64,000 nucleotides of DNA from Ectothiorhodospiraceae bacterium BW-2 (GTDB lineage Bacteria > Pseudomonadota > Gammaproteobacteria > Thiohalomonadales > Thiohalomonadaceae). How positions within the stretch are numbered: the stretch's first letter is position 1; each line of letters starts with the position of its first letter. The stretch is taken from the NCBI GenBank assembly GCA_008375315.1, contig CP032507.1:2938071-3002070 (forward strand). The letters are read 5' to 3'. Below are positions 17,365 through 25,388 of this stretch, in pieces. The notes under the pieces are model-generated. The model had not been told where the DNA came from, did not search any database, and was given only the letters and a program-made list of their open reading frames with translations. A program made the position numbers and the translations under genes.

Positions 17365-17817
17365 GTGAGTGAAAATACGATTCTATTCGGGCTGCTGATT
17401 ATTATTGTCATGCTAGCTATTGTGATTAAATACCTGCGTGAGGCTATGGCAACGCGCTACGGCTACGCCTCAGCTAAACCGGGTAGAGCACATCCGGTAA
17501 AGCGGCTTCGGGCAGATGATGAGCACCATAGCAGCACCACGGCAACGACAGCGGCGGCTGTCACCGGGGTGACCGCTGCTGTGGCCTTTGCCGCGATGGA
17601 GAGTGACGATTATATGTCGGACGAAACAGTGATAAACGATAGCGGGATAGAGATTAACCCAGCTAATGGCCTACCGATGGTTGATGGTGTAGGTAGCGTT
17701 GATATTGAGGGGAATCCTTACGGTTTCGATAGCAGCTTTAGTGATAGCGATAGCGATAGTGGCAGCGATATCTCCGGTTTTGATGATACCTTTTCATCCT
17801 CCTCTGACGACTGGTAG
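17365..17817 (+). CDS. Hypothetical single-pass membrane protein with acidic Ser/Asp tail
   Basis: 150 residues with an N-terminal transmembrane helix (about residues 6-26), a basic segment, an Ala/Thr-rich linker (TTATTAAAVTGVTAAVAFAA), then the phrase NPANGLPMVDGVGSVDIEGN and a tail of Asp-Ser repeats ending SSSSDDW. The tail is very acidic. TAACGGAG lies before the GTG start. I do not recognise a named family. The GLPM...DIEGNPYG phrase looks like a conserved motif rather than low complexity. The protein probably faces the cytoplasm or periplasm with a disordered end; function unknown. It adjoins the mobile island that starts 90 bases later. Confidence 0.6.
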   Translation: MSENTILFGLLIIIVMLAIVIKYLREAMATRYGYASAKPGRAHPVKRLRADDEHHSSTTATTAAAVTGVTAAVAFAAMESDDYMSDETVINDSGIEINPANGLPMVDGVGSVDIEGNPYGFDSSFSDSDSDSGSDISGFDDTFSSSSDDW

Positions 17818-17907
17818 TCACAGCGGGTATTTTGGCGAGCCTTTATGGCTTAGCCAATTTAACCTAATGTTCTAACATAACCTATGGACTGATTGCCGAG
17901 TAACTAT

Positions 17908-18270
17908 TCAGGGGTGAATTTCCATAAACTCTGGCCACTTTCCATTGTAGAGCAGTCGCAAAGCCTTAGCTGGGGATACCCCATTCTTCTGGCAGGTAGA
18001 GAGGTAGCTGCGAATTCTGGCAAACATCATAGCTCCCTCCTTTGAGCGGAAACATCCAGAGATTTTCTGCTGAACCTTGCTCATACGCAGATCGCGCTCT
18101 CCCTGATTGTTAGTAAACGGCACTTCAAGCTCCACCATGAAGCGCAGGACATCCTCCTCGTACGCCAACAGATGTTCCAGTAAGTTTCTGGATTTAGAAC
18201 GCTTTAACCGTCCTCGCTGCCCTTTTTTTCGTTGAGACTCATCCGTAACCTTACGCCACCATAGCGTAAA
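17908..18270 (-). pseudogene. IS66 transposase C-terminal fragment, inverted
   Basis: On the minus strand, about 120 codons encode the end of an IS66 TnpC transposase: TLWWRKVTDESQRKKGQRG, PFTNNQGERDLRMSKVQQKI with the catalytic Glu region, SGCFRSKEGAMMFARIRSYL and a normal C-terminus. The upstream part is missing: beyond about 18270 the frame runs into the antisense of tnpA. The fragment therefore lies head to head with the other IS66 genes on the + strand. Its first ~23 bases recur inverted at 19601-19623. Confidence 0.85.
18245..18267 (-). repeat. 23-bp inverted repeat at IS66 breakpoint, left copy
   Basis: Identical, in opposite orientation, to 19601-19623. It encodes the LWWRKVT part of TnpC in both places and marks the point where the C-terminal fragment was separated. 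Confidence 0.9.
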
Positions 18271-18326
18271 AAGCCCCGAAAAATTTGTTTCACTACTCCC
18301 CTGATGAACCACAGAGGAGAACAGAG

Positions 18327-18713
18327 ATGCTGAACCCCACCCTAGCAGCCGTATCACAGGCCTTTAAAGATTGGCGGGAGAACCCGGAAAAGAGCGCGCG
18401 AAGCCGAATTCCCGAGGCGCTGCAACAACAAACCGTAGCGTTAATAGGCCACTACCCGGTGAGCCACATACTCAAAGCGCTGCGCATCAATTACCGTCAA
18501 CTCAGTAGCTGGAAGAAGAGCTGGGAGGAGAACAACACCATCCCGGGATTCATCGCGCTTGAACCGTCAGAGCCGACTAGCGAACCTCTTTTGGCTCTCA
18601 AATGGACGACCGAAACCACTACCGGTCGACCATTGAGTGTGGAGGGTGAGTTATCACCGGAACAATGGCGGCAACTACTGCCCCTGCTCAGCCAGATGGG
18701 AGCTAACTCATGA
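18327..18713 (+). CDS. tnpA: IS66 accessory protein TnpA
   Basis: 128 residues beginning LNPTLAAVSQAFKDWRENPE, with a helix-turn-helix-like region HYPVSHILKALRINYRQLSS. It matches the first ORF of IS66-type elements. I start at 18327, where GAGGAGAAC lies upstream, rather than 18285. Its last codons overlap tnpB by 4 bases (ATGA), the usual coupled arrangement. It appears intact, but the element as a whole is broken. Confidence 0.8.
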   Translation: MLNPTLAAVSQAFKDWRENPEKSARSRIPEALQQQTVALIGHYPVSHILKALRINYRQLSSWKKSWEENNTIPGFIALEPSEPTSEPLLALKWTTETTTGRPLSVEGELSPEQWRQLLPLLSQMGANS

Positions 18714-18967
18714 TCTACCTCACAGAACAGACTCCGGTGATGATAGCGACAGCACCGGCTGATTTTCGCCGTGGCATCGACGGCTTTGTCGCGCTGTGCC
18801 AACACCAACTCGGCCAACAGCCGCGCTCAGGCACCGTATTCACCTTTATCAACCGCTCCAAAACGATGATTCGCCTGCTGGTCTATGAGAACAATGGTTA
18901 CTGGCTGATGACCAAGCGCCTCTCCAAAGGCAAATACCGGGGTTGCCTCGCCCAGCAGAGCCGATAA
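18710..18967 (+). CDS. tnpB: IS66 Orf2 family protein TnpB
   Basis: 85 residues with the family pattern VMIATAPADFRRGIDGFVAL, GTVFTFINRSKTMIRLLVYE and GYWLMTKRLSKGKY. It is needed with TnpA and TnpC for IS66 transposition, but its biochemical role is unclear. The C-terminal end looks shorter or altered compared with the usual ~115 residues: after KGKYRG the expected W-rich end is replaced by CLAQQSR, so it may already be truncated. It overlaps tnpA by 4 bases. Confidence 0.8.
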   Translation: MIYLTEQTPVMIATAPADFRRGIDGFVALCQHQLGQQPRSGTVFTFINRSKTMIRLLVYENNGYWLMTKRLSKGKYRGCLAQQSR

Positions 18968-19617
18968 GTGCGATTAAGGCACAACAACTACGCCAACTCC
19001 TCTCAAATTTGGTAAAATGGCACCATCTGGATGACACACCCAACCGGATTTTGAATCAGGGCACGATTCTGAAGCCTGACAGAAGGAGCGGTCAACTTAA
19101 ACCCCGCAGCGGTACTTTCACTTCCGGCTTAATCGCGACACTGGAGAGTGGCCAACAAATCGTGCTCTACCAGACCGATATTGGCCATGCCGGAGAGTTG
19201 ATCGATGAGATTCTGCGTCTGCGCCATTCCGGGTTAGCCAAACCCACTATCATGTGCGATGCGCTCAGTCGCAATCTGCCTACGGTGCTGGATGAAACAC
19301 AGCGACACGATACATTCTGCAACAGCCACTGTAGGCGGGGGTTTGTGGATGTGGCAGAGCTGCATCCGGATAAAGTCCCGTGGGTGTTAGCGCTCTACGA
19401 CCCGGTGTGGCACCACGATGCTCACTGCAAGAAGGAGAAGTACACCCCGGCAGAGCGGCTGGCTTACCATCAGCAGCACTCACTACCGCTGATGGCGCAG
19501 CTCAAACAGTGGGGCGAGGCGCAGATTGAGAGTGGCGATACCGAGCCTACTGCCTCCCCCTCCCTCTGTTTAAGTCTATCAGGCCGGCTCCGAGGCCGTC
19601 ACGCTATGGTGGCGTAA
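18943..19617 (+). pseudogene. tnpC: Truncated IS66 transposase TnpC (central part)
   Basis: 224 codons resembling the middle of IS66 TnpC: ILNQGTILKPDRRSGQLKPR, IVLYQTDIGHAGELIDEIL, MCDALSRNLPTV, NSHCRRGFVDVAE and WVLALYDPVWHHDA. The zinc-finger N-terminus is absent and the reading shifts frame before LWWRKVT, giving a stop at 19615-19617. The C-terminal domain exists only as an inverted fragment at 17908-18270. The protein would lack the catalytic Glu and be inactive. Confidence 0.8.
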
Positions 19618-19623
19618 GGTTAC
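19601..19623 (+). repeat. 23-bp inverted repeat at IS66 breakpoint, right copy
   Basis: Exact opposite-orientation match of 18245-18267. Sequence to its right no longer encodes IS66 transposase. Confidence 0.9.
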
Positions 19624-19630
19624 ACTCGGT

Positions 19631-19733
19631 TTCCCAAATTATTTCGGCAGCGGTTGAGCAGAAGCTCATCAAGCTCGACCCGGGCGCTCCCGACTCCCGT
19701 AAATATGCGAGGTACATTCCCCATTGGGCTTAA
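19631..19733 (+). pseudogene. Unassigned C-terminal coding remnant
   Basis: An open stretch reads QIISAAVEQKLIKLDPGAPD then SRKYARYIPHWA and stop at 19731-19733. It has normal coding composition but no start and is cut by the IS66 breakpoint on the left. I cannot name the family. The region up to 19896 is otherwise AT-rich and non-coding, with a near-palindrome TGATATT/AATATCA around 19783-19797. Confidence 0.35.
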
Positions 19734-19896
19734 CCTTATTTCATTTTAACTGCAATGATAGCATCAACAAAATATATGTCATTGATATTAAATATCATTG
19801 TTATTTCATCGCAACCGGAACTAGCCACTATTTAGAGGCAAAAGGTCAAACATGAACGCCGATACAATCCCTGAGTGTCAAGATACCCTGAGACCA

Positions 19897-19928
19897 CCCC
19901 TGATGAGAAATGAATGTAGAATCAGGGG
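19897..19928. repeat. 8-bp inverted repeat near the left end of the IS3 element
   Basis: CCCCTGAT at 19897-19904 pairs with ATCAGGGG at 19921-19928. It lies just before the orfA ribosome site and may be part of the IS end or a structure limiting read-through into the transposase. Confidence 0.5.
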
Positions 19929-19948
19929 GGCAACAGAGGAGATACACG

Positions 19949-20353
19949 ATGCCCAAAGATACTACCGTTTTACCCTCCAACGAGGTTACCGACCCCGATG
20001 AAGAGAAGCGCTCCTACCGCAAATTTAGTGAGGAAGAGAAGCTTCGGATCCTAGCAGAAGCAGAGCAGTGCAAGGAGCCGGGTCAGCTAGGCGAGCTGCT
20101 GCGCAAAGAGCAGATCTACAGCTCCCATCTGACCAAATGGCGCCGACAACTGCAAGCACAGGGGCAGGCTGGCCTGAAAGGGAAACAGAGTGGTCGCAAA
20201 CCGAGCCTAGACAAGCGAGATAAGGAGATAGAGCGTTTAAAGAAGGAAATTCAGCGTCTTAGCCAACGGTTACAGCAGACCGAAGGGGTGATTGCGCTCC
20301 AAAAAAAAGCCTTCAGCTTATTGGAGCAGATGAACACAGAGATAAGCTTATGA
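19949..20353 (+). CDS. IS3-family transposase OrfA
   Basis: 134 residues with a helix-turn-helix DNA-binding domain (KRSYRKFSEEEKLRILAEAE, then LGELLRKEQIYSSHLTKWRR) and a leucine-rich coiled coil (about residues 85-125) for multimerisation. GAGGAGAT lies before ATG 19949, so I prefer it over 19910. Its stop overlaps orfB by ATGA. It appears intact. Confidence 0.88.
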   Translation: MPKDTTVLPSNEVTDPDEEKRSYRKFSEEEKLRILAEAEQCKEPGQLGELLRKEQIYSSHLTKWRRQLQAQGQAGLKGKQSGRKPSLDKRDKEIERLKKEIQRLSQRLQQTEGVIALQKKAFSLLEQMNTEISL

Positions 20354-21399
20354 GATTAGTTGAAAAAGAGTGCCCCAGTTCGGTGAGCATAAGAGCCGCT
20401 TGCGATAGCCTAGCGCTCTCGCGTGCAGGCTACTACCGCCGACAGGCTCCGGTTGTCTCCCCCCGAGCGAGCCTTCCAAGACCCGTCGCAGCCAATGCGC
20501 TGAGTGAGGCAGAGAGGCAAGCCGTTCTGGGGCTTTTGAACAGCGAACGATTCTATGACCAACCTCCGGCAGAGATCTATGCTAGCCTGCTGGATGAAGG
20601 GAAATATTACTGTTCAATCAGTACGATGTATCGGATCCTTCGTGCTAATCAACAGACGGGAGAGCGGCGAGCTCAAAAACCGGCCAAATCACACGCTATC
20701 CCCCGATTACGGGCGACCCGCCCGAATGAGGTTTGGACATGGGATATCACTAAGCTTCCCACCACAGAGCAGGGTAACTTCTTGAATCTCTATGTGGTGA
20801 TGGATCTCTACAGCCGTTTTATTGTGGCTTGGATGGTCTCAAGGAAGGAGAATAGTGAGCTCTCCAAGCTGTTAATCAGTGACGCAGCGGCTCGCTATCG
20901 GGTCGCGCTCAGTGGCTTAACACTGCATCAGGATAGAGGTGTGCCGATGACCGCCAGAGGCTATCTCGACTTGATGGCCGAACTGGGGATCACCTGCTCC
21001 CACAGCCGTCCACGAGTCAGTAACGACAATCCGTTTAGCGAGAGTCAATTTAAAACACTCAAGCAACAACCCGATTATCCTCAACGATTTACAGGAGTTG
21101 ACCATGCCAGAATATGGTTTAGTGACTATGTTGACTGGTACTGTTTCCACCACCACCATCGAGGGATTGCGTGGTTCACTCCAGAGCAGGTATTTACCGG
21201 TCGTTACAAGGAGGTTAGCGAGCAGCGTGAACAGGCGCTGAAGCAGGCCTATCAGCAGCATCCGAAACGCTTTATTCATGGTGAGCCCAAGGTTAAGCAA
21301 CCCCCTACTGAGGTATGGATTAACCCCGCTCTACCGGAGGAGGGGGTGGGGTCGCTGGAGGTCAACTATCCAACCCTGAATAGAGCGAAGGAGAGATGA
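20350..21399 (+). CDS. IS3-family transposase OrfB (DDE integrase core)
   Basis: 349 residues. An N-terminal HTH_21 region (SIRAACDSLALSRAGYYRRQ) is followed by an rve core with the complete DDE triad: Asp in VWTWDITKLPT, Asp in TLHQDRGVP and Glu in NPFSESQFKTLK, with 35 residues between the last two. All key residues are present, so the enzyme may be active. It starts in the ATGA overlap with orfA; coupling rather than -1 frameshifting seems used here, although a fused product cannot be excluded. The intact element sits next to decayed restriction-modification genes. Confidence 0.92.
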   Translation: MRLVEKECPSSVSIRAACDSLALSRAGYYRRQAPVVSPRASLPRPVAANALSEAERQAVLGLLNSERFYDQPPAEIYASLLDEGKYYCSISTMYRILRANQQTGERRAQKPAKSHAIPRLRATRPNEVWTWDITKLPTTEQGNFLNLYVVMDLYSRFIVAWMVSRKENSELSKLLISDAAARYRVALSGLTLHQDRGVPMTARGYLDLMAELGITCSHSRPRVSNDNPFSESQFKTLKQQPDYPQRFTGVDHARIWFSDYVDWYCFHHHHRGIAWFTPEQVFTGRYKEVSEQREQALKQAYQQHPKRFIHGEPKVKQPPTEVWINPALPEEGVGSLEVNYPTLNRAKER

Positions 21400-21471
21400 G
21401 TGACGGTGCCGCTAGTGGGTCTATCGTCGATGGCTTTAGCCGGTTGTGGTGGCTGAATGACAGAGCGTTAT

Positions 21472-21524
21472 CCATAGCCCGCCCCCCGGAGACCCCCTTA
21501 TTATCGTAGGGGGGCGGGCTGTGG
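21472..21524. repeat. Long GC-rich hairpin downstream of the IS3 element
   Basis: A 16-bp stem with a single mismatch or wobble: CCATAGCCCGCCCCCC at 21472-21487 and GGGGGGCGGGCTGTGG at 21509-21524, with a 21-base loop. It may be a strong transcription terminator or the end of a non-autonomous mobile repeat. The sequence between 21400 and 21744 contains no supportable gene. Confidence 0.75.
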
Positions 21525-21744
21525 GTAACGCGGTGCAGGAGGGAGGTTCCTAGATTAGGGGTTGCAGTTCGCCTTGCAGCTCCCCCTTGCTGAAGGGCTT
21601 GGCTCTTGCGGCAAAGGGCCATGAGGGTCATGTTCGCTCCTTGTTGCGTCATGACTCAACATAGGCGAAATTTGCCGGTGAGGGCAGTGGCAATCACCGG
21701 CTAGATTTAGAGCTTTATTTTTTTAACAACTGGTCTCAAATTAC

Positions 21745-22095
21745 TTGACAGCTTCCGCAATCGTCTCCAAAGTCTGGAGTTTCTGCATCACCCTGCGTGA
21801 TGACGGGGTGGGTTATGGTGACTACCTGGAGCAGCTTACCTACCTCATCTTCCTCAAAATGGCCGACGAGTACAGCAAGCCACCCCATAGCCGTGATGTG
21901 GGGATACCCGAGCAGTACAACTGGGAGAGCCTGCGCCTGAAAAAAGGCGCGGAACTGGAAAGTCACTACATCACCCTGCTGAGAGAACTTGGCACCGGCA
22001 AGGGAATGCTGGGGCAGATATTCACCAAAGCCCAGAACAAGATACAAGACCCCGCCAAGCTCTCTCGCTTGATTGAGATGGTCAACGACACCTAA
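21745..22095 (+). pseudogene. hsdM: Type I restriction-modification HsdM, N-terminal fragment ended by a nonsense codon
   Basis: 116 codons match the N-terminal helical domain of HsdM: IVSKVWSFCITLRDDGVGYG, DYLEQLTYLIFLKMADEYSK, VGIPEQYNWESLRLKKGAEL and GQIFTKAQNKIQDPAKLSRL. After MVNDT a TAA stop occurs, yet the same frame continues WVMMGADTKG, as in intact HsdM where Gln precedes WVM. This points to a CAA-to-TAA change. Similarity ends soon after, so the catalytic NPPF methyltransferase domain, hsdS and hsdR are missing. The only start is TTG at 21745, another sign of decay. Confidence 0.85.
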
Positions 22096-22178
22096 TGGGT
22101 AATGATGGGAGCCGACACTAAAGGCACTATCAAGGCTAGAAAGTACATCCAATCTCACAGACACAGGTGATTTCGGCA

Positions 22179-22390
22179 GCAAGATTTAAGCCTATACGAG
22201 TAATGTTCTACTATCCAAATCGGACGCAGGCAAAAGGAATGCAAGAGACACTAGAAACCCTCTATAAAGGCATTGGCGGAGAGTACCATTGGGGGGTAAT
22301 GCGTGGGACTATGTAAAGAACCGAACAGGATTTGATTTGAAAGCCTTGCTTGAGAGAATTGCAGAAGAAAATGCACACGAAGATGAGTGA
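22179..22390 (+). pseudogene. Restriction-endonuclease-like remnant with frameshift
   Basis: Two frames join to read FKPIRVMFYYPNRTQAKGMQ and ETLETLYKGIGGEYHWG, then, after a shift, NAWDYVKNRTGFDLKALLER and IAEENAHEDE with stop at 22388-22390. I recall this pattern from ApaLI-type restriction endonucleases, though without a search this is tentative. The N-terminal part is lost. It follows the hsdM fragment, so a decayed defence locus is likely here. Confidence 0.4.
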
Positions 22391-22562
22391 AATTGTCAAT
22401 AAAATATATTTGGGTGATTACCGCTCACGCCGGCGATTATTAAACGGGCGCACGATCTTGATATTCTCTACAGTTACGGTAAACAGCTACTGCGGCTGCC
22501 GCAGCAGATCGAAAAGTGGGTCGAACGGCGGATGGAGAGCCGTTAGTAAGGGCGGTAGGGGG
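22391..22562. other. Remnant sequence between the defence-gene debris and msbA
   Basis: Part of this stretch (22450-22546, + strand) reads AHDLDILYSYGKQLLRLPQQ then IEKWVERRMESR and stop, like the end of a real protein whose front is lost. I cannot assign it. It is convergent with msbA, ending 16 bases from the msbA stop. Confidence 0.3.
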
Positions 22563-24311
22563 TTAAGCCGCAGCGGCATTAAACTGCATTCGATGCAGCG
22601 CCGCATAGAGGCCATCTAGCTGTAGTAGCTGCTGATGGCTCCCCTGTTCAGCGATAACGCCTCTATCTAGCACAATAATGCGATCAGCGTTTTCAATGGT
22701 AGAGAGGCGGTGGGCGATTACCAGCGTCGTCCGCCCCTCCATTAACCTCTCTAGTGCTGCCTGAATATGGCGCTCTGATTCAGTATCGAGGGCAGAGGTC
22801 GCTTCATCTAGAATCAGAATGGGGGCATCTTTAAGTAGCGCTCTGGCAATAGCGAGCCGCTGCCGCTGGCCGCCGGAGAGCATGACCCCATTTTCGCCGA
22901 CGATGGTATGAAACCCCTCCGGTAGCTGCTCGATAAACTCCAGCGCATGGGCCTGCTCGGTGGCGAGCCGTAGCTGCTGTTGGCTCACCTGTTCGAGCTG
23001 TCCATAGGCGATATTGTGGGCGATGGTATCGTTGAAGAGGGTGATATTCTGGCTTACTAGCGCAATATGTTGTCGCAGTGAGCTGAGGCTAAGGGCATTA
23101 ATCGGAACACCATCAATCGTAATCTCCCCCTCGCTACAGAGATAGAAGCGCGGTAGGAGATTGACTAAGGTGGTCTTGCCGCCGCCGGAGCGGCCGACTA
23201 GGGCTACCCTCTCCCCGGGTTGAATATCGAGTTCAATCTCTTTAAGCACTTGGCGCTGCGGCTGATTCGGGTAGTTAAAACTGACCTTGCGGTAGCGAAT
23301 CGCCCCCTGACAGCCACTTAGCTGCTGTTGACCCTGATCGGGCTCCGGTGGGGCATCGATAAAGTTAAAGATACTACGAGCACCGGCGACGCCGCGCTGT
23401 AGATTGGCGGTAATGCGGGTGAGGCGCTTCATCGGCGCTAACATTAACATCATGGCGCTAATAAAGGAGATAAAGCTACCGACACTTAAATCGGGTTGCC
23501 GTAGTGCAAAGGCGATCACTAGCGCCGCTGAGGTGGCCGAAATGAGCTGTACTACCGGCACCGAAGCGGCACTGGTGGCCAATAGCTTCATATTGAGGCG
23601 ACGGTTATCCTCATTGGCCTGTTCAAAACGGTATCGCTCATAGGGTTGGCCGCCAAAACTCTTCACTTCGCGCTGCCCCTCAATTACCTCTTCGGCGATG
23701 TGGCTAACACTGCCCATCGACTCCTGAATACGGTGGCTATAGCGACGAAAACGGCGGTTAATGGCATTAATGGTAGCGGCGACAAAGGGGGTGCCGAGCA
23801 TTAGAATAAGGGCTAACTGCCAGTCGATATAGAACATCCAGCCGAGTAGGCCGATAATGGTGAGCGTATCCCGAATCATGACGGTAATGATATCGGTGGC
23901 AGCGAGAGCTACCTGTTCGACATCGTAGATCAGTTTGGAGATGATCGTGCCGGCAGGGGAGGTGTCGTAGAAGGTGACCGGCAGGCGTAGCATCTGACTA
24001 AACATCTCTGTTCGTAGTGTTTTAATCACGGTTCTAGCAACCCAAGCCATATAGTACTCGGCCAGATAGCCGGCGATACCGCGCACCAAAAATAGCCCAA
24101 TTAACACATACGGCGTCCAGTGGATAATCTCCTCATCGCGCTCGACAAAACTGCCATCGAGCATCGGCTTCATTAGTGCGGCAAAGCCGGTCTCGGTCGC
24201 GGCGACCAGAATTAGCCCGATAATGGCGATGAGAAAGAGCCGCCAGTGGGGCAGAATATAGCCGAGCAGGCGTCGATAGACCGTCCAAGTGCTCTGTGAA
24301 CTTGACATCAC
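22563..24311 (-). CDS. msbA: Lipid A export ATP-binding/permease protein MsbA
   Basis: A 582-residue half-transporter that flips lipid A-core across the inner membrane. Six transmembrane helices occupy about residues 20-310. The ABC domain shows Walker A GRSGGGKTT, signature LSGGQRQR, Walker B ILILDEATSALD and the switch VIAHRLSTI. The start overlaps exbD by 4 bases. exbB-exbD-msbA is a familiar gammaproteobacterial order, normally followed by lpxK; here the mobile/decayed island follows instead. Length is typical. A general multidrug ABC exporter is the alternative, but the context favours MsbA. Confidence 0.9.
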   Translation of the reverse strand: MMSSSQSTWTVYRRLLGYILPHWRLFLIAIIGLILVAATETGFAALMKPMLDGSFVERDEEIIHWTPYVLIGLFLVRGIAGYLAEYYMAWVARTVIKTLRTEMFSQMLRLPVTFYDTSPAGTIISKLIYDVEQVALAATDIITVMIRDTLTIIGLLGWMFYIDWQLALILMLGTPFVAATINAINRRFRRYSHRIQESMGSVSHIAEEVIEGQREVKSFGGQPYERYRFEQANEDNRRLNMKLLATSAASVPVVQLISATSAALVIAFALRQPDLSVGSFISFISAMMLMLAPMKRLTRITANLQRGVAGARSIFNFIDAPPEPDQGQQQLSGCQGAIRYRKVSFNYPNQPQRQVLKEIELDIQPGERVALVGRSGGGKTTLVNLLPRFYLCSEGEITIDGVPINALSLSSLRQHIALVSQNITLFNDTIAHNIAYGQLEQVSQQQLRLATEQAHALEFIEQLPEGFHTIVGENGVMLSGGQRQRLAIARALLKDAPILILDEATSALDTESERHIQAALERLMEGRTTLVIAHRLSTIENADRIIVLDRGVIAEQGSHQQLLQLDGLYAALHRMQFNAAAA

Positions 24312-24727
24312 GACTCCCCACTCTGGGTGGTGGCGAACAAAATTTGAGTTAACTGCAAGCGAGAGAGTACATCGAGCGCCGTCATTACCGCCTGATGGGG
24401 GGTCGCTCTGTCGGCATTAATAATCACTTTAGGCTGCTGTAGTGCCATCGAGGTCTGTTGCAGAGCGTTGTAGAGGGTGTGGGGTTTTGAGTTGCCAACC
24501 GCTTTGCCGTTAATAAAGTAGTCGCCGGCGGCATTAATGGAGAGCTGTAGCGTGATACCCTGCTCTGGCGGCTGCTCTTGAGCCGCCTGGGGTAGTTCGA
24601 TGCTAAGCTGACTTTCGCGCTCAAAAGTGGTCGAGACCATAAAGAAGATGAGCAGCAGAAAGACGACATCAATCAGCGGGGTGAGGTTTAGTTCGACCTC
24701 CTCGGTGGGGCGGTGGCGAAATCTCAT
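24308..24727 (-). CDS. exbD: ExbD/TolR family energy-transducing protein
   Basis: 139 residues with a short cytoplasmic N-terminus, one transmembrane helix LTPLIDVVFLLLIFFMVSTT holding the proton-conducting Asp20, and a periplasmic domain. It works with ExbB to harvest the proton gradient for outer-membrane transport or envelope processes. Overlaps of 4 bases on both sides (exbB upstream, msbA downstream) mark tight coupling. No tonB is adjacent; this exbBD-msbA copy may serve lipid trafficking rather than siderophore uptake, which is an inference. Confidence 0.9.
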   Translation of the reverse strand: MRFRHRPTEEVELNLTPLIDVVFLLLIFFMVSTTFERESQLSIELPQAAQEQPPEQGITLQLSINAAGDYFINGKAVGNSKPHTLYNALQQTSMALQQPKVIINADRATPHQAVMTALDVLSRLQLTQILFATTQSGES

Positions 24728-25341
24728 CGGCTCACCGGCCGTTCACCGTGAATCATCTCGACCAGTCGCAGCGCCTCCTCCTCCATTCTAAGGGCTAACA
24801 TATCGACTCTATGGCGAAAATGGCGATAGAAGGCGAGGGATACAATCGCAACAGAGAGCCCTGTAGCGGTGGTAATCAGTGCCTCTGAGATGCCGCCTGC
24901 CAAGATGGTCGGATCGCCCACTCCGGCGGCGGTAATGGCGGCAAAGACCTTAATCATGCCGATCACGGTACCGAGTAGGCCGAGCAGCGGGGTAATGGAG
25001 GCGATCGTGCCGAGGGCGTTGAGATAGCGCTCCATCTCGCCGACAGCCTGTCGTCCCGCCTCCTCAATCACCTCTTTCATCACCTCTCGCTCGGCGGTGA
25101 GATGGGTTAAACCGGCAGCCAAGACTCGTCCGAGGGGGGAGGTAAGCGCTAGCTGTTCGATGTGTTGGTTAGTGAGCTTGCCCTCAATGTGGAGCTTCCA
25201 GAGGCCGTTAACCAGATTGGGGGGGGCGATTCGTCTCTGGCGTAGCACTAGCAGCCGTTCGATAATAATGGTCATGGCAAAGATGGAGCAGAGCAGAATC
25301 GGTACCATTAGCCAGCCACCGGCTATCATCAGTTCAAGCAA
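24724..25341 (-). CDS. exbB: ExbB/TolQ/MotA family proton channel protein
   Basis: 205 residues with three transmembrane helices (about 10-30, 108-130, 150-175). The conserved MotA/TolQ/ExbB core reads LNALGTIASITPLLGLLGTV then IGMIKVFAAI and SEALITTATGLSVAI. It partners the downstream ExbD, overlapping it by 4 bases. It starts 47 bases after the M23 peptidase stop, so it could belong to the same long minus-strand transcript. Confidence 0.92.
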   Translation of the reverse strand: MLELMIAGGWLMVPILLCSIFAMTIIIERLLVLRQRRIAPPNLVNGLWKLHIEGKLTNQHIEQLALTSPLGRVLAAGLTHLTAEREVMKEVIEEAGRQAVGEMERYLNALGTIASITPLLGLLGTVIGMIKVFAAITAAGVGDPTILAGGISEALITTATGLSVAIVSLAFYRHFRHRVDMLALRMEEEALRLVEMIHGERPVSR

Positions 25342-25388
25342 TGTTATCTCCCTGTCGTTAAACTCAAGTTCGTCATCTTATCACTCTC

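Larger units (their letters stand above)
17908..19623. mobile_element. Rearranged IS66-family element
   Basis: Contains tnpA, tnpB and a truncated tnpC on the + strand, and the missing tnpC C-terminal part on the - strand to their left. A 23-bp sequence occurs in opposite orientations at the two broken ends (18245-18267 and 19601-19623). No clear terminal inverted repeats or target duplication could be defined. The element cannot make a full transposase. Confidence 0.75.

Noticed and set aside
21362-21652. Minus-strand ORF of 96 codons after the IS3 element
   Set aside because: It overlaps the end of orfB and the strong hairpin at 21472-21524, has no recognised motif, and looks like chance.
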